Source: JANNNX01 sp031398745
GTDB taxonomy: Bacteria; Actinomycetota; Acidimicrobiia; Acidimicrobiales; CADCSY01
DNA length: 64,000 nucleotides
Assembly (NCBI GenBank): GCA_031398745.1
Contig: JANNNX010000050.1
Span: 4,327-68,326, forward strand
Reading direction: 5' to 3'
Shown here: piece after piece, positions 34,505-42,832 of the stretch
Numbering within the stretch: position 1 is the stretch's first letter
Layout of the letters: every line of letters begins with the position of its first letter
Translations under genes and position numbers: made by a program
The notes under the pieces: generated by a model
Database searches by the model: none
Told to the model about the DNA's origin: nothing
The model's input: only the letters and a program-made list of their open reading frames with translations

Positions 34505-35293
34505 CTAGGGCTCGACCGTGGTCGTGGCGCGGTCGAGACCGTTGGCCACGGCCACCGCGGTGGGGATGTCGGCCGCCAGCACCACGTCGGCCAGGACCCG
34601 GTGGCCCTCGTCGTTCAGGTGGATGCCGTCGCCCGAGTCGTAGTAGTCATCGATGCTCCCGTCGAAGGCCGCGACCCCGCTCCAGAAGTCGAGGGCCCGG
34701 TCACCGAAGGTCGACACCACCAGGTCCTTGAGAGCCAGCAGGGCCTGGCGCCCGGTGGCATCGAGGGCACGGGGCTGGGGGGTGCTGATCCAGACCGGCA
34801 CGCCCGCCTCGGAGGCGGCATCGAACACGGTCTGGAGGTTGCGGAGGGACTCGTCCGGTGAGTATCCGTCGGCGGTGTCGTTGGTGGGCAGGTTGACGAT
34901 CACGGCGTCGGGGCTCAGGGCCAGCGCGGCGGTGATGTTGTGCTCGGGGTCGACCGCCCCCCGGCCGCCGGTGGACGTGCCGGTGGGCAGGACCGCGGCG
35001 GTGGTGATGCCCTCGACGGCCAGGTTGACCACCTCGTTGGCCGGCTCCTGCTGGACCAGGGAGGCCCGGTAGCGACGGACCCAGGCGTTGAAGGGATCGG
35101 TGGCCCCCTCGCCCAGCGCGGTCGACGATCCCAACACCACCACCGTGACCGGACCGGTGGAGGAGAAGGTCGACGTCGAGGTCGTCTCCTCGGGCGGGTC
35201 GCCGGTGGTGGCGGGCTCGACCGCCGCGCCGCCGCAGGCTGCGGCGAGCACGCCGAGCAGGAAGATCAGGGCGACGACGCGTCGGCGGCACAT
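34505..35293 (-). CDS. SGNH/GDSL-like hydrolase lipoprotein
   Basis: A 262-residue exported lipoprotein. The signal ends with the lipobox LAAAC (Cys ~20) and a Thr/Ser-rich linker follows. The SGNH-hydrolase blocks are visible: block I VVVLGSSTALGEG with the nucleophile Ser, block III NLPTNDTADGY, and block V DGIHLNDEGH with the Asp and His. The family includes secreted esterases and polysaccharide deacetylases. The ATG at 35293 gives a normal signal peptide; the longer open frame upstream overlaps the next gene antisense-free but lacks similarity. It follows the membrane-protein gene by 29 bases, so the two may act together at the cell surface. Confidence 0.88.
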   Translation of the reverse strand: MCRRRVVALIFLLGVLAAACGGAAVEPATTGDPPEETTSTSTFSSTGPVTVVVLGSSTALGEGATDPFNAWVRRYRASLVQQEPANEVVNLAVEGITTAAVLPTGTSTGGRGAVDPEHNITAALALSPDAVIVNLPTNDTADGYSPDESLRNLQTVFDAASEAGVPVWISTPQPRALDATGRQALLALKDLVVSTFGDRALDFWSGVAAFDGSIDDYYDSGDGIHLNDEGHRVLADVVLAADIPTAVAVANGLDRATTTVEP

Positions 35294-35322
35294 GGCGCCC
35301 TTGATTAGCAGATGGTCCCCGC

Positions 35323-37314
35323 TCAGAACTCCTCGTAGACCAGGTCCGGCGACTCCGGCGCGGCTTGGGCCAGGGCTCGGGCCCCGAGCGCGTCGACCGC
35401 GGCCTCGCCCTGGGCCGTCACCAGCGCCGCCCGCCGGGGTCGCAGATCCCAGAACTGCAGGCTGCCGTCCGGGCTGGTGCTCGGCTCCTGGGCCAGCTCG
35501 GCCGAGATCTGCCCGGTGATCTCGGGCCCGGGCCCGGCGGCCGTCCGGAGCCGGGACGGGGTTTCGACGTAGCCAGCCAGGTTGACCCACAGTCCCTCGA
35601 ACCCGATGGCGGCGTAGGCGTCGAGCTGCTCGGCCAGCGGTCGATCGCGGTAGTAGAGCTGCCACTCGGGATGCCGGAGGCGGGTGTCACCGAAGCTCCA
35701 ACGCAGCTCGGGCGCGTGCAGGTACCCCCGCACCCCGTCATAGGGCCCCTGGTGGCCGATCTGGCCGGCTTCGGGGAAGAAGACGTAGGGCAGCTGGTAC
35801 ACCATCGCCCCCGGGCCCAGCGTGTCGGCGATCTCGTCCATGAAGACGTCGTCGCTGGCCCACTGGGCCTTCTGCTCGGCGTAGCGGGGAACGTTGCGGG
35901 CGCTCGTCTGGTCGAGCACGCCGAGGACCGTCACGCCGGCCAGGACGAGGCCGAGGACGGCTCGGGGGACGCCACGGGCCCGTAGCCAGCGCCCCGCCCG
36001 CTGGGCGCCGAGCCCGGCCGCCACCAGCGCCACCAGCCCGATGAAGATCGACAGCCGGTTCCACGACCGGAACTGGCGCAGGCCGACGCCGGCCAGCAGC
36101 AACGAGATCCCCGAGATGGTCCCGACCAGGATGGCCAGGAGGGCGAGCACCCCCATGCGGCCGAGCAATGCGCCGTCGGGGTCGTCGGGGTCGAGCAGGC
36201 CACCCGGTCGACGCCGACCGATCAGCCGGGCCATCGAGCCCGCCACCAGGCCGACCAGACCCACGGCGCCGACGATGCCGAGCTGCTGACCCCGCTCCGA
36301 GCGCACCCTCGACGCCTTCTGGCTCTCCCGCTGGATGGCGGCCAGCGCCGGGATCCGGTGGGCCTTGATGGGGAGCAGCAGCTGGCTGAGCTTCAGGCCG
36401 TCGACCTCGGTCTCGGCCGCGAACCGGGCGATGAGGTTGGTGCTCCCGCCATGGTCGGCCCAGTAGACGAACGAGGGCACCAGGTGGGCGACGAACACCA
36501 CCCCGATGACCGCCACCGCCACCGCCCCGGAGACGACCGAACGCACCCCGCGCCGGGCCAGGAGGTCGGCGGCCACCACTCCCCCCAGCAGCACCACCGT
36601 GAACACCGCGTAGTAGGCACCGGTCGAAGCCAGCCCGGCGCACACCAGCAGCCAGGCGAGCGAGGCCCGGGACCGGAGCCGGAGGCGCCAGCCGCCCGAC
36701 GGGCTGGGGCCGGTGAACGGCGGATCGTCTCCCACGACCCGGAGCACGAGCAGGACCGCCAGGGGAACGAGGTAGTAGCCCGACAGGAGCAGGTGCGAGG
36801 TGCCCCGAGCCTGGTGGTAGGGCAGGAAGGTGTAGAGGATGGCGACCGCGGCGGCCACGGGCGCGCCGAGCCGGAGGCGACGAGCCACCAGGAAGGCGAC
36901 CACCGCCACCGCCGGGTAGGTGAGCAGGTAGTAGAGGTTCACCGCCTCGACGGCGTTGCCGGTGGCCTGGCCGAGCCCCCACAGGATGCCGAGTTGGAGG
37001 TGGTCGTTGCCGCTGGGCACGTCGTAGAGCTGCTGGCCGTGGGGCGCGCCGAGCGAGGGGTTGGTGAGGTAGGTGTCGTGCTGGAGGAGACCCTGCACGA
37101 GCATGAGGTAGAAGGGGCCATCGGCCGGGTAGACCTCGGTCGAGCGCTCGTCGGGACCGAACGAGAACGGCACCGAGAGGTCGGCCCGCCACAGCTGGAG
37201 GACCAGCGTCACCCCGATCGAGGCCACCACCGCCACCGCCAGGCACTGCCAGAGGGTGCCCGGCAGACGGCGGCGGCGACGCGACGCGACCCCCGGTTCC
37301 TGCTCCTCCCCCAT
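35323..37314 (-). CDS. large polytopic membrane protein, probably GT-C-like
   Basis: A 663-residue protein of unknown function. A basic cytoplasmic N-terminus (RRRRRLPG) precedes about eleven hydrophobic helices up to residue ~490. A hydrophilic C-terminal domain follows (GAMVYQLPYVFFPEAG, HPEWQLYYRDRPLAEQL). The first external loop carries YPADGPFYLMLVQGLL, and HLQLGILWGLGQATG follows the next stretch. The layout resembles GT-C or YfhO-type glycan-modifying membrane proteins, but no diagnostic catalytic motif was found. ATG 37314 is preceded by GGGGGAGGAG. It is upstream of the SGNH-like lipoprotein gene in the same direction. Confidence 0.78.
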   Translation of the reverse strand: MGEEQEPGVASRRRRRLPGTLWQCLAVAVVASIGVTLVLQLWRADLSVPFSFGPDERSTEVYPADGPFYLMLVQGLLQHDTYLTNPSLGAPHGQQLYDVPSGNDHLQLGILWGLGQATGNAVEAVNLYYLLTYPAVAVVAFLVARRLRLGAPVAAAVAILYTFLPYHQARGTSHLLLSGYYLVPLAVLLVLRVVGDDPPFTGPSPSGGWRLRLRSRASLAWLLVCAGLASTGAYYAVFTVVLLGGVVAADLLARRGVRSVVSGAVAVAVIGVVFVAHLVPSFVYWADHGGSTNLIARFAAETEVDGLKLSQLLLPIKAHRIPALAAIQRESQKASRVRSERGQQLGIVGAVGLVGLVAGSMARLIGRRRPGGLLDPDDPDGALLGRMGVLALLAILVGTISGISLLLAGVGLRQFRSWNRLSIFIGLVALVAAGLGAQRAGRWLRARGVPRAVLGLVLAGVTVLGVLDQTSARNVPRYAEQKAQWASDDVFMDEIADTLGPGAMVYQLPYVFFPEAGQIGHQGPYDGVRGYLHAPELRWSFGDTRLRHPEWQLYYRDRPLAEQLDAYAAIGFEGLWVNLAGYVETPSRLRTAAGPGPEITGQISAELAQEPSTSPDGSLQFWDLRPRRAALVTAQGEAAVDALGARALAQAAPESPDLVYEEF

Positions 37315-37375
37315 GGCGTCAGGACGGTAGCCCGGGCCGGCTTGCACTCCGAGCCCCGGAAGCGCCGTGGGCTTG

Positions 37376-38947
37376 CTAGTCGACCCGCAACCCCCAGAAG
37401 CTCGGCTGGCCGTCGCCCGAGAACCAGCGGAAGTCACCGGTCACCGAGGTGTCGTAGACGGCCACCCGATCGCTCACCGCGGCGGTGATCATGAACGCCT
37501 GGTCGACGATGCGGGCCGCCATCTGGCGCTCGACCGCGGCTCGGGCCTCGGGGTCGACCAGCGTGTTGGCCTGCGCGTCGAGGGCGGCCAGCTCGGCGTC
37601 CTCGACCTTGAAGCCGTTGATCAGGCCGTCGGGGTCGAACAGAGCCCCGTAGAGCACCGTCGCCTCTCCGTTGGCAAAGGGGAGGGTGGCGGCCCAGATC
37701 TCGTAGTCGCCGGTGCCCGGCGCGGCGATGTACTGGCTGGAGTCGATCGCCACCAGCTCCATCTCGATGCCCACCTCGGCCAGGAAGCCCTGCATGGCGG
37801 TGATGAAGTCCTGGATCGGGGGAATGGTCGGCGCACTGACGCGGAAGCCGTCGGCGTAGCCGGCCTCGGCCAGGAGGTCCTTGGCCTTTTCCACGTCGTA
37901 GTCGAAGGCGTCGTCAAGCGTCTCGTCGTAGGCCAGGGACTGCTCGCTGAAGGGCTGGGAGGTGGCGGTGCCCAGGCCGGCCAGCAGGGTCTCGACGAAG
38001 AGCTCGCGGTCGATGGCGTAGGACATCGCCTGGCGCACCCGGGGGTCGCCGAGGGCGGCGACCTTGGTGCCCTCCCGGTCGAGGATGACGATGGCGTTGG
38101 TCACTTCGGGCGTCGAGGTGAGCTCGAACCGCTCCTCGTCGGCCAGGTCGACGGCGATGGCCGAGTCGACCACCGTCAGGTCGATCTCCCCGGCCAGCAG
38201 GGCGTTCTGGCGGGCCGAGCCGTCGGTCATGGTGTTCAGCTCGATCGTCTCCACCCCTTGGACCTCGGGAGCCCAGTAGTCGGGGCTGGCCTGGTAGACG
38301 ATGACCGCGCCGACGTTCGACGCGCCGGCGTCGTAACGGTAGGGACCACTGCCCACCGGGTTGCGATCGAGCTCGGGGTCGTCCAGCGACGAGGGCGCCA
38401 TGATCAGGCCGGCAGCTCCGGCCAGACCGTTGAGGAAGGTCGAGGACGGGCCGGTGAGATGGATGTCGAGGTGGGTGGCGTCCACCACGTCGACGCTCTC
38501 GATGTCGCCGAAGGCGGCGATCTGGGTGGTGCCGGTGGCATAGAGGTCTCGACCCCGCTCGAGGTTGGCCTTGACCGCCTCGGCGTCGAGGTCGCTGCCG
38601 TCGGAGAACTGGACGTCGTCTCGGAGGGTGAGCGACACGTCGGTGCCCTCCACCGTCCACTCCGTGGCCACCCAGGGCTCGATGGTGCCGCCTTCGGCCG
38701 GGAGCACCAGGGCGTCGAAAACCGGACGCAGGAACGGCATGGCCGTCGCCGCGTTGCCGGACATGGTGTCGAACCCCGGGAAGTCGAAGTCGACCGCCTG
38801 GCGGAGGGTCCCGCTCGGCCCCCCTTGCTCGGTGGAGCCGGTACCTCCCTCCTGCTCGTCGGCGGTGCTCCCGCCCGACGAGCACGACGCGACCACCAGG
38901 CCGATCGCCACTACGGCCACCACGAGCACAGACGATGGACGACGCAT
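37376..38947 (-). CDS. ABC-type solute-binding lipoprotein, family 5, orphan paralogue
   Basis: A 523-residue lipoprotein with a signal peptide ending in VVASC (Cys ~22) and a full SBP_bac_5 domain. It shares with the 19170-20714 protein LTLRDDVxF, GSGPYxxDAGAS, VRQAMSYAIDRE, FDYDVxKAxxLLAEAGYxDGF and more, so the two are paralogues. No permease or ATPase is adjacent. It is the last gene of a likely operon with thiolase, TetR and Rieske oxygenase, with 41 bases to the latter. It may therefore capture a hydrophobic or aromatic compound that those enzymes degrade. That link is inference. Confidence 0.93.
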   Translation of the reverse strand: MRRPSSVLVVAVVAIGLVVASCSSGGSTADEQEGGTGSTEQGGPSGTLRQAVDFDFPGFDTMSGNAATAMPFLRPVFDALVLPAEGGTIEPWVATEWTVEGTDVSLTLRDDVQFSDGSDLDAEAVKANLERGRDLYATGTTQIAAFGDIESVDVVDATHLDIHLTGPSSTFLNGLAGAAGLIMAPSSLDDPELDRNPVGSGPYRYDAGASNVGAVIVYQASPDYWAPEVQGVETIELNTMTDGSARQNALLAGEIDLTVVDSAIAVDLADEERFELTSTPEVTNAIVILDREGTKVAALGDPRVRQAMSYAIDRELFVETLLAGLGTATSQPFSEQSLAYDETLDDAFDYDVEKAKDLLAEAGYADGFRVSAPTIPPIQDFITAMQGFLAEVGIEMELVAIDSSQYIAAPGTGDYEIWAATLPFANGEATVLYGALFDPDGLINGFKVEDAELAALDAQANTLVDPEARAAVERQMAARIVDQAFMITAAVSDRVAVYDTSVTGDFRWFSGDGQPSFWGLRVD

Positions 38948-38988
38948 TCCCTAGACCCCCCGGTTTCTGGTGTGTGTGTGCTCTGGCG

Positions 38989-40008
38989 CTATTGGTAGCG
39001 CGCCCCGGGGTCGGCCCGGGGGAAGTCGCGGACGTACTCGAGGTAGAGCTTCATCCACCGGTCGGCCCCGTCGAGGAGCAGGTTACGGGGCCGGAAATGG
39101 ATGCCCTCCTGCACCGGCACGTCGTCCTTGCGGAAGATCCACGACTGCTTCGAGGCCATCTCGAAGAGCATGTCCCGGTTGGCCAGGTCGTCGGGTCCGC
39201 CGTCGCCCTTGGGGGCGATGGCGATGGTGTAGGTCTGGCAGCGGCCGCGGTTGATGTTGCACTGCGGCGCGAACAGGACCATCCCCAAGTTGCCGTCCTC
39301 GTCCCGGTTGGAGCCCGAGAACACATTGGTGCCCCACGTGCGCATGCCGGTCTCGAAGGTCCCCTTGGCCGTCTCCACGAGCGTGGTGGTGCCCACGTAG
39401 TGGTCCGTCACCTCCAGCTCTCCCTGGGGCTCGAGGGGCTGGCCCTCGAAGCCGTGCAGGAACGACAGGTGCTGGATGTCGACCGAGTTGCTCACCGGCG
39501 CCCAGCTCGACACCGGCAGGATCTCGTCGGTGAAGACCTTGAAGTAGACCTCGTCCTCGGTGACCCCGACCGGGTGAGGGACCTCGTAGTGGGGGGTCTC
39601 GCCGTTGTAGGCCCAGATGATCCCGAAGGCCTCCTCGGTCGGGTAAGCGAAGAGCCGAGCGGTCTCGGGGATCGAGTCGTGCGGAGCCGGGATCGAGACA
39701 CACTCACCCGAGGTCGCGTACTGCCAGTGGTGGTAGGGGCAGCGCAGGCAGTCGCCCAGCACCGTGCCCAGCCGGGTGACGTCGGCCCCCAGGTGGGCGC
39801 AGTAGGACGACGAGACCTGCGGGGTGCCGTCCTCGGTGCGCCACACCGCCACCTGGTAGTCGAGGAACTCCTTGGCGATCACTTCGCCGGCCTCGACCTC
39901 GTCCGACACCGCCACCGGGTACCAGCAGGCGTGGTAGCCCCCCTCGCCCTGGGGGGCAACGACGAGATCCGCGAGACGTGGATCGACCTGGGCGTGGGCG
40001 GTGGACAT
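38989..40008 (-). CDS. Rieske non-haem iron oxygenase, KshA-like
   Basis: A 339-residue terminal oxygenase. The Rieske [2Fe-2S] ligands are Cys70-x-His72 and Cys90-x2-His93 (SYCAHLGAD, CLRCPYHHW). The mononuclear iron site has the N174-x2-D177-x2-H180-x4-H185 pattern in NSVDIQHLSFLHG. The CAHLGAD, CPYHHW and ECVSIPA pattern resembles the 3-ketosteroid 9-alpha-hydroxylase oxygenase KshA, so a steroid or similar ring substrate is possible. A separate reductase is required and none is adjacent. The gene lies 31 bases downstream of the TetR gene and 41 bases before the solute-binding lipoprotein gene. Confidence 0.92.
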   Translation of the reverse strand: MSTAHAQVDPRLADLVVAPQGEGGYHACWYPVAVSDEVEAGEVIAKEFLDYQVAVWRTEDGTPQVSSSYCAHLGADVTRLGTVLGDCLRCPYHHWQYATSGECVSIPAPHDSIPETARLFAYPTEEAFGIIWAYNGETPHYEVPHPVGVTEDEVYFKVFTDEILPVSSWAPVSNSVDIQHLSFLHGFEGQPLEPQGELEVTDHYVGTTTLVETAKGTFETGMRTWGTNVFSGSNRDEDGNLGMVLFAPQCNINRGRCQTYTIAIAPKGDGGPDDLANRDMLFEMASKQSWIFRKDDVPVQEGIHFRPRNLLLDGADRWMKLYLEYVRDFPRADPGARYQ

Positions 40009-40039
40009 CGGCTTCCCCCTTCGACGGCGTCGACAAAAC

Positions 40040-40693
40040 CTAACTTGGTTCGGGTAGGGGATCCAGGGGGCGGGCCAACCCCCCGAGAAAGATCCGGAAG
40101 AAGGCGTCGAAGCGCTCCGTCGAGCTGAACCCGCCGCCTCCCCGGCGATCGACGGCGGTTCCCACCCGCATAAGCCCGAGGAAGCAGCCGTTCACCAGCT
40201 CGACCACCAGATCGACGTCGATGCCGGCCGCGATCGGAATGGCCCCGGCCTCGATGGCGGCCCGGATCTCGGAGCCCAGCCCACGCTGAGAGAAGGTCTC
40301 GGCCACGTCCCCCAGGGCCCCCTCGAGGGCCGGGGTGGCGGTGAGTTGGGCCAACACCGGACGCCGGATGGCGAGCCAACCATCGGGCGGGTCGCGCAGG
40401 ATGAGCTGCAGCACCCCCCGCAGGCGCTCGCCGGGGTCGGTGACGGTGGCGATGCGGGCGTGCACCTCCTCGTCCATCAGGTCGTAGTAGTGGCGGGCGG
40501 CCGAGCCGAACAGGTCGTCCTTGCCTTCGAAGTGGTGATACACGGCGCCCACCGACAGCCCGGCCTGGGCCGCCACCTCCTCGATACGGACGTCGTCGTA
40601 CCGGCGATCGGCCACCAGTCGCAGGGCGGCCTCCATGAGCCGAACCCGGCTGGCCTCGCCCTTCGGGCGCCTCGACCCGGGCGCCGCCTCCAA
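40040..40693 (-). CDS. TetR family transcriptional regulator
   Basis: A 217-residue repressor with an N-terminal helix-turn-helix at ~13-60 (SRVRLMEAALRLVADRRYDD, IEEVAAQAGLSVGAVYHHFEGKDDLF). The C-terminal domain is of the type with a TetR_C ligand pocket (LIRDPPDGWLAIRRPVLAQL-like helices). It is embedded between thiolase (4 bases upstream) and Rieske oxygenase (31 bases downstream), so it probably controls this operon in response to a catabolic intermediate such as an acyl-CoA. Confidence 0.93.
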   Translation of the reverse strand: MEAAPGSRRPKGEASRVRLMEAALRLVADRRYDDVRIEEVAAQAGLSVGAVYHHFEGKDDLFGSAARHYYDLMDEEVHARIATVTDPGERLRGVLQLILRDPPDGWLAIRRPVLAQLTATPALEGALGDVAETFSQRGLGSEIRAAIEAGAIPIAAGIDVDLVVELVNGCFLGLMRVGTAVDRRGGGGFSSTERFDAFFRIFLGGLARPLDPLPEPS

Positions 40694-40697
40694 GGGA

Positions 40698-41882
40698 TCA
40701 GACCCGCTCGAGCAGCGTGGCGATGCCTTGGCCGACGCCGATGCACATCGTGGCCAGGCCCTTGGCGCCCGGCGGTAGGCCCCGGAGTTGGTGGACCAGC
40801 GTGGTCAGGACCCGGGCCCCGGAGCAGCCCAGGGGGTGGCCGATGGCGATCGCTCCTCCGAGGGGATTGACCCGAGCCCGGTCGAGGGGGAGGTGGTGGA
40901 GCACGGCCAGCGCCTGCGCCGCGAACGCCTCGTTGAGCTCGACGACGTCGAGGTCGTCCAGCGTCCAGCCCGCCCGGGCCAGCGCCTTGGTGGTGGCGGG
41001 GACCGGGCCGATGCCCATCCGGTGCGGCTCGACCCCGGCCACCGCCGCGGTCACCACCCGGGCAATCGGCTCGAGGCCATAGGCGTCGACCGCCGCGCCG
41101 GTGGCCAGCAGCACCGCCGCCGCCCCGTCGTTGAGGGGGCTGGCGTTGCCGGCGGTCACGGTCCCGTCGGCGGCGAACACCGGGGGCAGCGCACCGAGGG
41201 CCTCGAGGCTGGTGTCCCGGCGGGGCCCCTCGTCGGTGGAGACCTGCCGATCGTCGCCGACCGGCACCGCCACCAACCCGGCCTCGAAGGCCCCCGCATC
41301 CTGGGCCGCCACCGCCCGCCGGTGGCTCTCGCAGGCGAACTCGTCCTGGGCCTGGCGGCTGATGGCCAGCTCCCGGGCCAGCACCTCGGCCGTCTCCCCC
41401 ATGGAGATCGTGTACCGGCCCGGCAGCGCCGGATTCACCATCCGCCAGCCGATGGCGGTGTCGAAGATCTCCTGGCGGCGCGGCAGCCGGGTGTCGGGCT
41501 TGGGCAGCACCGACGGAGCCCGGCTCATCGACTCGACGCCGCCGGCGATGGCCACGCCCCCCCACCCCGCGGCCAGGGCCGCGCTGGCACTGTTCAGCGC
41601 CTCGAGTCCGGAGCCGCACAGGCGGTTGACGGTGGCGCCCCCGACCGCCAGCGGCAGTCCGGCCAGCACCACGGCCATCCGGGCCACGTTGCGGTTGTCC
41701 TCGCCGGACTGGTTGGAGGCACCGAGCCACACGTCCTCGATGGCGTCGACCGGCACGGCCGGGTTCCGCTCGACCAGTTGGGAGATGACGTGGGCCGCCA
41801 GGTCGTCGGGTCGGATCCCCGAGAGGGCACCCCGGTAGCGGCCGACAGGGGTCCGACAGGCATCCACCACGAACACGTCCAT
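40698..41882 (-). CDS. acetyl-CoA acyltransferase (thiolase)
   Basis: A 394-residue degradative thiolase. The acyl-enzyme Cys89 is in VNRLCGSGLEALNSA. The C-terminal active-site motifs are NEAFAAQAL, GGAIAIGHPLGCSGAR with the catalytic His, and MCIGVGQGIATLLE with the second Cys. The family cleaves 3-ketoacyl-CoA with CoA in beta-oxidation; similarity to beta-ketoadipyl-CoA thiolases is also plausible. The ATG at 41882 gives the conserved start MDVFVVDACRTPVG. It is the first gene of the group with TetR, Rieske oxygenase and the binding protein. Confidence 0.95.
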   Translation of the reverse strand: MDVFVVDACRTPVGRYRGALSGIRPDDLAAHVISQLVERNPAVPVDAIEDVWLGASNQSGEDNRNVARMAVVLAGLPLAVGGATVNRLCGSGLEALNSASAALAAGWGGVAIAGGVESMSRAPSVLPKPDTRLPRRQEIFDTAIGWRMVNPALPGRYTISMGETAEVLARELAISRQAQDEFACESHRRAVAAQDAGAFEAGLVAVPVGDDRQVSTDEGPRRDTSLEALGALPPVFAADGTVTAGNASPLNDGAAAVLLATGAAVDAYGLEPIARVVTAAVAGVEPHRMGIGPVPATTKALARAGWTLDDLDVVELNEAFAAQALAVLHHLPLDRARVNPLGGAIAIGHPLGCSGARVLTTLVHQLRGLPPGAKGLATMCIGVGQGIATLLERV

Positions 41883-41974
41883 CCGGCTCAGGCTAGGACG
41901 CGGCCGTGGCCCCCTCGCCGACCGGCTCGGCGGCGCCACCGACGCACGTCCGGCCGGCCGGCCAGACTGGTCCC

Positions 41975-42436
41975 ATGTCCGACGCCCTGCCCTTCGCCCT
42001 CGCCCAGCGCCACGTCGAGAGGGCACTGGCCCTGGCCGAGACGGATCGGGTCCGGCTGGCCGTGGTCGTCGTCGACCGGGGGGGCGCGGTGGTCAGCGCG
42101 GCGCGGATGGACGGCGTCGCCGCGGTCAACCTCGAGATGGCCCGACGGAAGGCCCACGCGGCGATGCTCCTCGAGGCCCCCACGGGTCGGGTGGCGACCA
42201 GCCCGGGCACGTTCTTCAGCCCGTCGACGTTGGCCGATCCGATCCTGCGGGCCCAGTTCGACGGCATGGCCGACCAGCTCCTGGTGGTGCCGGGCGGCTT
42301 CCCGGTGCTGGTGGGCTACGCCACGGTGGGCGGCTTCGCGGTGGCCGGCGCCCACTACGAGGGTGACCACGAGATCGGGGCACGGGTCGTGGCTGAGCTC
42401 AGTGCCTCTCCCGAGGCTCCGCCCCACGCCGGCTGA
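41975..42436 (+). CDS. GlcG/HbpS family protein (DUF336)
   Basis: A 153-residue protein of the GlcG/HbpS family, whose members include a haem-binding sensor partner and proteins next to glycolate or corrinoid genes. Characteristic are LAVVVVDRGGAVVSAARMDG, MARRKAHAAM and a glycine-rich PGGFPVLVGYATVGGFAVAG near the end. The ATG at 41975 starts at the conserved helix; the frame is open upstream but unconserved. The gene is divergent from the thiolase gene with a gap of about 90 bases. The ligand is unknown. Confidence 0.9.
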   Translation: MSDALPFALAQRHVERALALAETDRVRLAVVVVDRGGAVVSAARMDGVAAVNLEMARRKAHAAMLLEAPTGRVATSPGTFFSPSTLADPILRAQFDGMADQLLVVPGGFPVLVGYATVGGFAVAGAHYEGDHEIGARVVAELSASPEAPPHAG

Positions 42437-42482
42437 GCCAGGCGCGGCCGACGGTCCCTCCACCCGGCGTACCGTCGACCCG

Positions 42483-42827
42483 GTGAGCGACGAACCCCGG
42501 GACGACGAGTTCGACGACCAGCTGGCAGACGACGAGCTCGAGGACGAGCTCGAGGACGACGAGTTCGAAGACGAGCTCGAGGACGACACCGAGCTGGCGA
42601 TCGTCCGGTTCCGCCGGACGGCGACGGGCTCGGTACTGGCGGCCGGGCTGTTCGGCCTGCGCGACGCCCTCGAGAGCCGGCCCGAGAAGGACGAGCCCGC
42701 CATCATCGCCGAGGCACCCCAGCCCTTCGCCCGTGACGACTTCGACCTCGAGCTCGATCCCGAGCACCCCGAGCGCTCGATCGTCCGGCTCCACCAGCCG
42801 CCGCCACCCACCCCGCCGTCCGACTGA
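42483..42827 (+). CDS. short acidic low-complexity protein
   Basis: A 114-residue protein without recognised family. The first 35 residues are almost entirely Asp, Glu, Leu and Phe in a near-repeat (DDELEDELEDDEFEDELEDD at ~14-33). A segment follows with a short hydrophobic helix (SVLAAGLFGLRDAL), and the end is acidic and then proline-rich. It starts with GTG 42483 and ends 5 bases before the ABC-F start, so the two are probably co-transcribed. The acidic head might mimic nucleic acid or bind a basic partner; that is speculation. Confidence 0.7.
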   Translation: MSDEPRDDEFDDQLADDELEDELEDDEFEDELEDDTELAIVRFRRTATGSVLAAGLFGLRDALESRPEKDEPAIIAEAPQPFARDDFDLELDPEHPERSIVRLHQPPPPTPPSD

Positions 42828-42832
42828 GACCC

